Below are positions 1-5,339 of a DNA stretch of 6,500 nucleotides, in pieces. A model generated the notes under the pieces. The model was given only the letters and a program-made list of their open reading frames with translations, did not search any database and was not told the DNA's origin. Position 1 is the stretch's first letter. Every line of letters begins with the position of its first letter. The position numbers and the translations under genes were made by a program. The stretch is from Candidatus Portnoybacteria bacterium CG_4_10_14_0_2_um_filter_44_20 (GTDB lineage Bacteria; Patescibacteriota; Minisyncoccia; Portnoybacterales; GCA-002795985), in contig PFOG01000016.1 of the NCBI GenBank assembly GCA_002792395.1, positions 1 through 6,500 on the forward strand. Reading direction: 5' to 3'.

Positions 1-989
1 AAGAACGCAAGAGAGCCCACCTCCAGGAAAAACTTATGCAAGAAAAGGGAGAGCGCGAGCTGGCCGAACGGAAGCTGGCCGAAGAAATGGAAAGACAAGA
101 ACAGTTAAAAAAACAACTCCAGGAAACCACCGCAGTGTCGCCACCGCCCGGCCCCCAACCAGCGCAATACCAGATGGCGCCGAGCCACGAAGAAGATACT
201 GTTTTTTTCCTTAAAAAACGAGGCCTTAATTTTCCTTCCGCTAAAACCGTGGAACTGATCGGAGCCATTTTTTTCATCGTTCTTATCTCTTCCGGTTTGG
301 TTTATTGGCTTGGCTGGAAGAGACTTCATCCCTCCACGCCCTCCGTCGAGCAGCCTTCCACACAAAGCGGACAAGTCTTACCAGCCGCTCTTTTTTCAGT
401 AAACGAAACACTTTCAGTTTCCCTCCAAATAGGCCAGAAAAAGATGTTGTTTCAAGAGCTGGAAAAAATTTCGGAAAGAAACCAGGCTCCGGGAACATTT
501 GCCCGCATTCTGGTCAAATTTGTCAGCGAAGACGGAACTCAAAACTACGCATCGCTAGGAGACCTTATTGACTCTCTTCAAACCGCCTTCCCTTCGGAAA
601 TTCTCAACAGTCTGGATAAAAATAATTACATGCTCTTCCTTTACGCCCAAAGAAACCTACCGTCATCGCCTTTCGCAATAAGCTTGGGGAAAAACAAACT
701 CGGGCTCATCGTTACCATGGCCAAAAAAGAAAATATGGCCCAAAAATTCCTTTCCTGGGAAAAAACGATGCCTCAAGACCTCGACGCGCTTTTTTTGGGC
801 AAGAAAATCTCTTTCCCGACACAATATCAATTTTCGGATATTCCTTATCGCGAAATGCTTATTCGCACCTTTGATATGCCCGATCAATTTTCCAGCCTCA
901 ACTACACTTTCTCCGACAACAAAATCATTATTACCACCTCGCTTGAAACGACCGAGACGCTAATTGACAAACTTACACCCCAAAGATAA
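1..989 (+). CDS. Membrane-anchored coiled-coil protein with extracytoplasmic domain, 5' end outside window
   Basis: I do not recognise a named function. The frame is open from base 3, with residues ERKRAHLQEKL before the ATG at 36. The charged, helix-forming pattern runs unbroken across that ATG, so it is probably an internal methionine and the gene begins before the window. Counting from that Met: a Glu/Lys/Arg/Leu-rich coiled coil to about residue 30, a Pro/Gln-rich linker (33-50), one membrane span at about 72-92 (starting TVELIGAIFF), a Ser/Thr/Pro spacer, and a C-terminal domain at about 120-313. Lys/Arg before the span suggests the coiled coil is inside the cell and the C-terminal domain outside. 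The domain has SLGDLIDSL, LDKNNY, SWEKTMPQDLDALFL and SDNKIIITTSLETTETLIDKL-like segments. The same landmarks occur in the minus-strand paralogs at 3210-4106 and 4370-5266, so a shared family is likely. There is no cysteine in the visible part. The coding region is confident; the function is unknown. Confidence 0.85.
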   Translation, partial: ERKRAHLQEKLMQEKGERELAERKLAEEMERQEQLKKQLQETTAVSPPPGPQPAQYQMAPSHEEDTVFFLKKRGLNFPSAKTVELIGAIFFIVLISSGLVYWLGWKRLHPSTPSVEQPSTQSGQVLPAALFSVNETLSVSLQIGQKKMLFQELEKISERNQAPGTFARILVKFVSEDGTQNYASLGDLIDSLQTAFPSEILNSLDKNNYMLFLYAQRNLPSSPFAISLGKNKLGLIVTMAKKENMAQKFLSWEKTMPQDLDALFLGKKISFPTQYQFSDIPYREMLIRTFDMPDQFSSLNYTFSDNKIIITTSLETTETLIDKLTPQR

Positions 990-992
990 AAT
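964..992 (+). promoter_or_regulatory. Sigma70-type promoter for the DksA/TraR-like gene
   Basis: A perfect -35 box TTGACA (964-969) is followed by a 17-base spacer and the -10 box TAAAAT (987-992, five of six consensus bases). Transcription would start near 999, leaving a leader of about 30 bases before the ATG at 1030. The -35 lies in the codons for the final Ile-Asp-Lys-Leu of the upstream protein, and the -10 takes in its TAA stop. The TTGACA could therefore be a by-product of that protein motif, but the exact spacing argues for real function. Confidence 0.55.
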
Positions 993-1029
993 ACCAAAGA
1001 AAGACGTACGATAAAAAGAAAAACAATCT

Positions 1030-1407
1030 ATGGAAAAATCAAACGCAAACTATAAACTTCGTTTCAAAAAACTTCTGGAAAAACAGAAGGTCGACATTGA
1101 GAAGCAGCTGGCCGCTTTTACAAAAAAAGATACTAATCTCAAAGGAGATTATGATACGCAATTCCCCGATTTTGGCACCCCTCAAAATTCAGATGAATTA
1201 GCTCAAGAAGTTTCTCTTTATGAAAATCGGCTACCCGTCGAGTTCACCCTGGAAAGCAAACTTCAAGAGATTGGAACTGCTCTGGAGAAAATAGAAAAAG
1301 GAAAATATGGCGTTTGTGAAAAGTGCGGCAAAGCCATTGATCCGAAACGCCTAGAAACCAAACCGGAAGCAAAATATTGTGTTAAGTGCAAGACAAAAAC
1401 CAGTTAA
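1030..1407 (+). CDS. DksA/TraR-family C4 zinc-finger protein
   Basis: This 125-residue protein has the layout of the DksA/TraR family. Members bind in the secondary channel of RNA polymerase and alter transcription initiation, in E. coli together with ppGpp. The N-terminal half is helical and charged (about 1-35 and 55-92, probably a coiled-coil hairpin), with a loop around FPDFGTPQNSDE (45-56). The C-terminal zinc finger is C96-x2-C99, 17 residues, C117-x2-C120, the spacing found in DksA itself. GKYGVCEKCG followed by I-D-P-x-R-L is the typical signature of this family. It is shorter than E. coli DksA (151 aa) and nearer the generic TraR/YteA-like members, so I do not assign dksA. A DksA-like acidic tip is not obvious. 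The ATG at 1030 has no clear Shine-Dalgarno, and a good promoter precedes it at 964-992. Family assignment is firm; ppGpp response cannot be judged. Confidence 0.93.
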   Translation: MEKSNANYKLRFKKLLEKQKVDIEKQLAAFTKKDTNLKGDYDTQFPDFGTPQNSDELAQEVSLYENRLPVEFTLESKLQEIGTALEKIEKGKYGVCEKCGKAIDPKRLETKPEAKYCVKCKTKTS

Positions 1408-1442
1408 AGGCTCAAGCGCTGAAACTTGAAACAAAAAATGAT

Positions 1443-1588
1443 AAATTTCTAATTCACCTAATTCACCTAATTTCTAATAAAATTCCAAATAACAAATTTC
1501 TAATTTTCGAATTTTGGCATTTTATTAGGTGAATTACCACCCTTCGGGTGGTCGCCCGTAGGGTGAGACATTAGATGAATTTGGAATT
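1443..1588. repeat. Intergenic repeat cluster: direct repeats, inverted repeats and two hairpins
   Basis: The gap between the zinc-finger gene and the comM-like gene is highly structured. CTAATTCAC occurs twice in tandem (1449-1457, 1458-1466). AATTCACCTAAT (1451-1462 and 1460-1471) is the exact reverse complement of ATTAGGTGAATT at 1524-1535, and a one-base variant, ATTAGATGAATT, lies at 1570-1581. AATTCCAAAT (1481-1490) is the exact reverse complement of ATTTGGAATT (1579-1588). AAATTTCTAATT occurs at 1443-1454 and 1494-1505. At its centre ACCACCC-TTC-GGGTGGT makes a 7-bp hairpin (1536-1552), and CGCCC-GTA-GGGTG (1553-1565) a second with one G-T pair. No T-run follows, so it is a poor intrinsic terminator. 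It looks like a dispersed palindromic intergenic element (REP- or MITE-like), but only one copy is in view. Confidence 0.6.
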
Positions 1589-1593
1589 ATTCT
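1565..1593 (+). promoter_or_regulatory. Weak candidate promoter for the comM-like gene
   Basis: GAGACA (1565-1570, four of six -35 bases) and TATTCT (1588-1593, four of six -10 bases) are separated by 17 bases. Transcription would start at about 1600, only a few bases before the GTG at 1604, giving an almost leaderless message. This would agree with the lack of any Shine-Dalgarno before that start. The boxes lie inside the repeat-rich intergenic element. The match is modest and the region AT-rich, so chance is a real possibility. Confidence 0.2.
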
Positions 1594-1603
1594 ATTTTAC
1601 CCC

Positions 1604-3142
1604 GTGCCTGCAAAAGTTTTCTCCGCCGCTTTAGTCGGCTTAGACTCTCAACCCATTGAAGTAGAAGTAGACCTGACGCCAGGTCTACATTGTTTTTCTA
1701 TCGTCGGATTGCCAGACGCCGCAGTCAACGAAGCCAAAGAAAGGGTTTCTTCGGCTATCAAAAACAGTGGCGGTTCGCCCCCGCACCACACCAACCGGCG
1801 GGTAATCGTTAATCTGGCGCCAGCCGATCTCAAAAAGGAAGGCTCGCTGTACGACCTGCCGATTGCTGTCGGTTATCTTTTGGCCTCCAACCAATTGCGG
1901 CTCAAAAACATCAATTTGGACAAAACCATTTTCGTTGGTGAATTGTCGCTTGAAGGAAACGTCCGCCAAATCAACGGCGCCCTGCCAATCGCTTTGATGG
2001 CCAAAAAGTCTGGCTTTAAAACCGTTTTTTTGCCGCGGCAAAACGCTGCCGAAGCGGCCTTAATCGAAGACGTCAAGATAATCCCGACAAATTCCCTCGA
2101 AGCTCTGATAAAACACCTTGAAGGCGAAGAGGTGATTTTTCCCCAGCCACTAACCGACATTCAAGACTTTTCTGACCATTTCGATCATCCTTTTGATATG
2201 GCTTATATACAGGGCCAAGAACACGCCAAGCGCGCCTTGGAAATTGCTGCCGCCGGCGGCCACAACATTCTTTTTTCCGGCCCGCCCGGCTCCGGTAAAA
2301 CTCTTTTAGCCCGCGCCCTCCCCTCTATTCTGCCACCAATGACTTTCGACGAATCGCTCGAAGTAACAAAAATTTTCAGTATTGGCGGCTATCTGCCCAA
2401 AGACAAACCACTAATTATCCATCGACCCTTCCGCAACCCTCATCATACCGCTTCTTCAGCATCCCTCGTCGGCGGCGGAACCAATCCGCGGCCCGGCGAA
2501 ATCACGCTGGCTCACCGCGGAGTCTTGTTTCTGGATGAATTTCCTGAATTCGGCCGTCAAGTGCTTGAGGCGCTCCGGCAGCCTCTGGAAGATGGCGTCA
2601 TTTCCGTCACTCGCGTAGCCAAAACATTAATATTCCCCGCCCGTTTCATGTTGGTTGCGGCGATGAACCCGTGCCCCTGCGGCAAACTGACCGATCCAGA
2701 CCGCGAATGCCAATGCTCGCCATCCCAAGTCCAGAAATACAAACGGAGAATCTCCGGTCCCCTTTTAGATAGAATTGACCTGCACATTGAAGTGCCGCCG
2801 GTCAAATATGACAAACTTTCCTCGGAAAAAGTAGCCGAGGAAAGCGCCAGCGTCAGAGAAAGAGTAAAAACAGCCAGAGACAATCAACTTCAAAGATTCT
2901 CAGACCTACCCATCAAGACTAACAGCGAAATGGGAACTAAAGAAATCAAAAAGTTCTGCCAAGTCGACGAACAAACCAAAGAATTATTGAGAAACGCCGC
3001 CCAGCAACTCCATCTTTCCGCCCGCTCTTTTTATCGTATCTTAAAATTAGCCCGCACCATTGCTGATTTGGCCAGCGACGAAGCCATCAAAACCCAACAT
3101 GTGGCTGAGGCCTTGCAATACCGGCCGAAAGAGGATTTTTAA
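1604..3142 (+). CDS. comM: ComM/YifB-family AAA+ ATPase (Mg-chelatase-like)
   Basis: This 512-residue protein is full length for the ComM/YifB family. Where studied, ComM is a hexameric helicase that drives branch migration of incoming DNA during natural transformation. Residues 1-170 form the N-terminal ChlI/Lon-protease-like domain (VEVDLTPGLHCFSIVGLPDAA at about 20-40; NLAPADLKKEGSLYDLPIAV at 70-89). The AAA+ core spans about 190-400: Walker A GPPGSGKT (226-233), Walker B with D311-E312 in GVLFLDEFPEF, a sensor-1-like Asn in AAMNPCPCG (N355), and a likely arginine finger in PLLDRIDLHIE (R390). C357, C359, C369 and C371 form the family's four-cysteine cluster, probably binding zinc. The C-terminal helical lid (about 440-505) has LSARSFYRILKLARTIADL. 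The GTG start is chosen because the N-terminus lines up with the family from there and an in-frame TAG lies at 1559-1561 with no ATG between. Cytoplasmic; no other competence gene is in view. Confidence 0.96.
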   Translation: MPAKVFSAALVGLDSQPIEVEVDLTPGLHCFSIVGLPDAAVNEAKERVSSAIKNSGGSPPHHTNRRVIVNLAPADLKKEGSLYDLPIAVGYLLASNQLRLKNINLDKTIFVGELSLEGNVRQINGALPIALMAKKSGFKTVFLPRQNAAEAALIEDVKIIPTNSLEALIKHLEGEEVIFPQPLTDIQDFSDHFDHPFDMAYIQGQEHAKRALEIAAAGGHNILFSGPPGSGKTLLARALPSILPPMTFDESLEVTKIFSIGGYLPKDKPLIIHRPFRNPHHTASSASLVGGGTNPRPGEITLAHRGVLFLDEFPEFGRQVLEALRQPLEDGVISVTRVAKTLIFPARFMLVAAMNPCPCGKLTDPDRECQCSPSQVQKYKRRISGPLLDRIDLHIEVPPVKYDKLSSEKVAEESASVRERVKTARDNQLQRFSDLPIKTNSEMGTKEIKKFCQVDEQTKELLRNAAQQLHLSARSFYRILKLARTIADLASDEAIKTQHVAEALQYRPKEDF

Positions 3143-3159
3143 TTATTTCTCCACAAAAC

Positions 3160-3184
3160 AAAATCCGCCTTCGGGCGGTTTTAT
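3160..3184. terminator. Bidirectional intrinsic terminator between convergent genes
   Basis: CCGCC-TTCG-GGCGG (3165-3178) is a 5-bp GC stem capped by a stable C(UUCG)G tetraloop. On the plus strand TTTTATT follows, closing the comM-like gene that ends at 3142. On the minus strand the stem is followed by ATTTTGTTTT, closing the paralog gene that ends at 3210. It is the only hairpin of this kind in the 67-base gap. Confidence 0.85.
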
Positions 3185-3209
3185 TGGTATCAAATTGTGT
3201 GTTTCTGAA

Positions 3210-4106
3210 TTAGGGCTCCCCTGGAGGTGCGTTAGCTTTTAAAATTTCCCTTTGGCACTCCAGGCTGTTGGCCAGAAAAAGCGTTTCGCCGACAGCGGCA
3301 TAACCAATAAAAAGATTGTTGCCTTTTTGGTCTTTGCGGGTGGCGTATTCCACGGGGGCCAAGCCCGTAGTTGTCTGAAATTGTGCGACATACTTATCGG
3401 GCAGGATGCTTTCGGGGAAGAAAATATTTTTCAAATCAGAAAAGATGGTTGGCTCCCATTTTTCGAGACTCGGGTCAATGCCTTCGCTGGAATAATAGAC
3501 CTTTTTGTAATATTCCATATCGCTGCCTCGTTTCAGGTTTAAAATCAGTCCTCTATCTATGGCATTGGGACCTCGGTAGCAGAAGACCGCGCGGTAATCG
3601 TCTTGATCGAGATATTGATAGATGGCCGTATTAATTTTGATGCCGAGGCCATTAAGAAAATCGCGAAGAGGAAGAGGCCGGTTATTAATCGTTCGAAAGG
3701 AAACTTCCCGATAAGATTCTTTACGGCTTTGCGCGTCTTGATAAGCTCTTTGATAGGCATCAGGGACAACCTCTGTTTCCCCCACAATAACGGCTTTCGG
3801 CAAAGAAATTTCAACCCGAAATCCCTTTTCAGCCATCTGCCTCTCAAGTTGTTTTTCCAACCGCGCACCCTCTTTTTGCGCATCCGGATCCAACTCCAGA
3901 TTGCGCGCCTGTTCTCCAACAGATGCCCCCTCCGCTTTCCTTGAAGAAAACAAGGGGGAAAGCATTGCCAGGGCAACAAAAATTGCTCCCAGTTTTTTAA
4001 GAGAAGGTTCCTTTTTAAGCTCCTGGGCAACTCCTTGTTTGATGGCCGTTTCTTGTCCCTCCTTATTCGCGCCCTCCCGCCGCGCGCTTTTTAGAAACTC
4101 AAACAT
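3210..4106 (-). CDS. Paralog A: exported/anchored protein of the local repeat family
   Basis: This 298-residue protein has no function I recognise. A charged N-terminus (1-38, Lys/Arg/Glu-rich) leads to a short hydrophobic stretch LGAIFVALAMLSPLF (39-53), then SSRKAEGA. That could be a membrane anchor or a signal peptide with an unusually long N-region. Residues 62-110 are charged and helical. The C-terminal domain (about 117-298) is shared with paralog B. By eye they are about two-thirds identical there with one single-residue gap, including LPLRDFL, YQYLDQ, YRAVFCYR, FSDLKNIFFP, LAPVEYAT and LANSLEC. C176 and C284, the only cysteines, are conserved in B and could form a disulfide. The ATG at 4106 follows the 69-codon gene by 18 bases, so co-transcription is likely; there is no clear Shine-Dalgarno. 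The last bases also resemble B closely at DNA level, indicating duplication. Coding is confident; surface location is inferred. Confidence 0.88.
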   Translation of the reverse strand: MFEFLKSARREGANKEGQETAIKQGVAQELKKEPSLKKLGAIFVALAMLSPLFSSRKAEGASVGEQARNLELDPDAQKEGARLEKQLERQMAEKGFRVEISLPKAVIVGETEVVPDAYQRAYQDAQSRKESYREVSFRTINNRPLPLRDFLNGLGIKINTAIYQYLDQDDYRAVFCYRGPNAIDRGLILNLKRGSDMEYYKKVYYSSEGIDPSLEKWEPTIFSDLKNIFFPESILPDKYVAQFQTTTGLAPVEYATRKDQKGNNLFIGYAAVGETLFLANSLECQREILKANAPPGEP

Positions 4107-4124
4107 TCTTTTGTGAAATTTTTG

Positions 4125-4334
4125 TTAAATCTCATTCATAAATTTTTCCATTTCTGCGATGTTTTCTTCTTTGGCAAGCATTAAAAAATTATGTATCTTT
4201 TCTTGCGTTTCGTCAAGACCGATTTCGCCTTTCTCCAATTTTTCGGCTAATTTAAAAGAAAAACTTTTAGAAAGCTCTTCTAATTGATTCTTGTTAATTT
4301 CATGGATGTTATTCGCGTCGCCTTTCTTTCTCAT
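4125..4334 (-). CDS. Small charged helical protein, unknown function
   Basis: This 69-residue protein lies between paralogs B and A on the same strand, 35 bases after B ends and 18 bases before A begins, so it is probably part of one transcript. It has no cysteine, signal peptide or membrane span. The sequence is rich in Lys and Glu with regularly spaced Leu, Ile and Phe (LEELSKSFSFKLAEKLEKGE, then DETQEKIHNFL and a helical C-terminus), suggesting a compact two- or three-helix cytoplasmic protein. It is visibly AT-richer than its neighbours. The ATG at 4334 has no obvious Shine-Dalgarno; its first base is the last base of a 13-bp repeat unit. The amphipathic pattern and fit between two genes support a real gene, though the small size leaves doubt. 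I do not recognise the family. Confidence 0.65.
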   Translation of the reverse strand: MRKKGDANNIHEINKNQLEELSKSFSFKLAEKLEKGEIGLDETQEKIHNFLMLAKEENIAEMEKFMNEI

Positions 4335-4372
4335 TATCTAAAGTTACTCATTAGACCTGTTATCTAAAGTTA
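4334..4372. repeat. 13-bp direct repeat flanking the B / small-gene junction
   Basis: TTATCTAAAGTTA occurs at 4334-4346 and again, identical, at 4360-4372, 26 bases apart start to start. On the minus strand the upstream unit begins with the TAA stop of paralog B, and the downstream unit runs into the ATG of the 69-codon gene. It fills nearly the whole gap between the two genes. It could be a local duplication or a pair of binding sites. Confidence 0.6.
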
Positions 4373-5266
4373 AGGCTCCCCGGCGGGGGCGTTAGCTTTT
4401 AAAATTTCCCCTTGGCACTCCAGACTATTGGCCAGGTAAAGCGCTTCGTCGGCGGCAACACAGTAACCGACAAAAAGGGTCTTGCCTTGCTGATCCTTAA
4501 GAGTGGCATATTCCACGGGGGCCAGCCCCGGGGTTGTTTGGAATCGTGCGGCATATTGGCTGGGTAAACTATTATCGGGGAAAAAGATATTTTTCAGATC
4601 GGAAAACATGGTTGGCTCCCATTGCTTAAGTGATGGTTCAATGCCTTCACTGCCATAATAAAGCTTTTCATAATACGCCATAGTACTGCCGGGCTTCAAG
4701 CGCAAGATCAATCCTCTATCTACCGTATTCGCGTCACGATAGCAAAAGACGGCGCGGTAATTGGATTGATCAAGATATTGATAGACGGCGGGGTTGATTG
4801 TAATATCAAGGCCGTCAAGAAAATCACGAAGAGGAAGAAAGGTGTAAATGGTCGCCCGAAAAGAAACTTCCTTATAGGATTCTTTGTTCTGTTGGACTTT
4901 CTGATAAGCATTGAGGTAAGTATCTAGAACTTGGTTGCCAGGGGCTGCCGACGGCTGGCTGACAGGCAAGGTGGGAGATGAAGAGGGTGGCATCGTGGAA
5001 TTTGGGGGGAGGGCAGTTCCAGTGCCTAATTGCTGGTTGCTGGGCCAGACAACCTCGGTTTCCGCCGAAGGCGATTCCCGATAGCCCGCCAAATTAGAAT
5101 CGGCGCCGGACGGCGTTCCGGCCTGATTAACGGACTGGTTGGCTATCGAGGTTGAAGGCGTCTCTTTCACCCCATAATAATATACGGCTCCGCCCAACCC
5201 CCCGGCCCCTAAAATTATTAAGATAATTAAAATGGCGTTAGATGTGCTAAAGTTTTTTGTATCCAC
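4370..5266 (-). CDS. Paralog B: single-span membrane protein of the local repeat family
   Basis: This 298-residue protein starts at GTG, chosen because an in-frame TAA lies four codons upstream and the membrane segment begins soon after. Residues 10-31 (AILIILIILGAGGLGGAVYY) are a clear membrane span. A long Ser/Pro/Thr/Asn-rich linker without regular structure follows (about 36-110), then the domain shared with paralog A (about 117-298). With only nine residues before the span and a polar linker after it, the domain is probably outside the membrane. Cysteines are C175, C269 and C284; C175 and C284 match the two in A. The domain carries LRDFLDGL, QWEPTMFSDLKNIFFP, GLAPVEYAT and ALYLANSLEC. 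The N-terminal part has nothing in common with that of A, although both proteins happen to be 298 residues. The NlpC/P60 gene ends 63 bases upstream, so a shared transcript is plausible. Function unknown; an anchored sensor, adhesin or wall-associated protein is possible. Confidence 0.9.
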   Translation of the reverse strand: MDTKNFSTSNAILIILIILGAGGLGGAVYYYGVKETPSTSIANQSVNQAGTPSGADSNLAGYRESPSAETEVVWPSNQQLGTGTALPPNSTMPPSSSPTLPVSQPSAAPGNQVLDTYLNAYQKVQQNKESYKEVSFRATIYTFLPLRDFLDGLDITINPAVYQYLDQSNYRAVFCYRDANTVDRGLILRLKPGSTMAYYEKLYYGSEGIEPSLKQWEPTMFSDLKNIFFPDNSLPSQYAARFQTTPGLAPVEYATLKDQQGKTLFVGYCVAADEALYLANSLECQGEILKANAPAGEP

Positions 5267-5314
5267 AAGAAATAATTACTGCTTATTATTAATATAAATA
5301 TTAAACTTGTGCGG

Positions 5315-5339
5315 CTAATATGGGCGCGACTAATATGGG
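5315..5339. repeat. 15-bp tandem duplication at the 3' end of the NlpC/P60 gene
   Basis: CTAATATGGG occurs at 5315-5324 and 5330-5339, a 15-base period. On the minus strand this duplicates the last codons: the gene ends Ala-Pro-Tyr-stop (TAG), and the next in-frame codons read Ser-Arg-Pro-Tyr-TAG. Readthrough of the first TAG would add only four residues. It looks like a small slippage duplication. Confidence 0.5.

Noticed and set aside
105..887. Minus-strand and alternative plus-strand frames inside the first gene
   Set aside because: The plus frame 3-989 has a coiled coil, a membrane span and a domain related to the paralogs. The others are Arg/Phe-rich shadow translations.
1030..1407. Naming the zinc-finger protein dksA
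   Set aside because: It is shorter than DksA and lacks a recognisable acidic coiled-coil tip. Only membership of the broader DksA/TraR family is supported.
1536..1565. Double hairpin as intrinsic terminator of the zinc-finger gene
   Set aside because: No T-run follows either hairpin on either strand, and it sits about 130 bases after the stop codon. Better seen as part of the repeat element.
1443..1588. CRISPR array
   Set aside because: The repeats are 9-12 bases, mixed direct and inverted, overlapping and irregularly spaced. There is no repeat-spacer unit and no cas gene.
1648..2883. Minus-strand open frames inside the comM-like gene (for example 1685-2041, 1873-2160, 2557-2883)
   Set aside because: The plus-strand frame is a clear full-length ComM/YifB protein with all motifs, so these are shadow frames.
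3252..3944. Plus-strand open frames at 3252-3542, 3371-3634 and 3603-3944
   Set aside because: They lie fully antisense to paralog A, whose protein is conserved in paralog B. Their translations show no domain or sensible composition.
5281..5306. AT-rich imperfect palindrome (TTAATATAAATATTAA) upstream of paralog B as an operator
   Set aside because: Low-complexity A/T sequence readily forms such near-palindromes; there is no second copy or regulator gene to support it.
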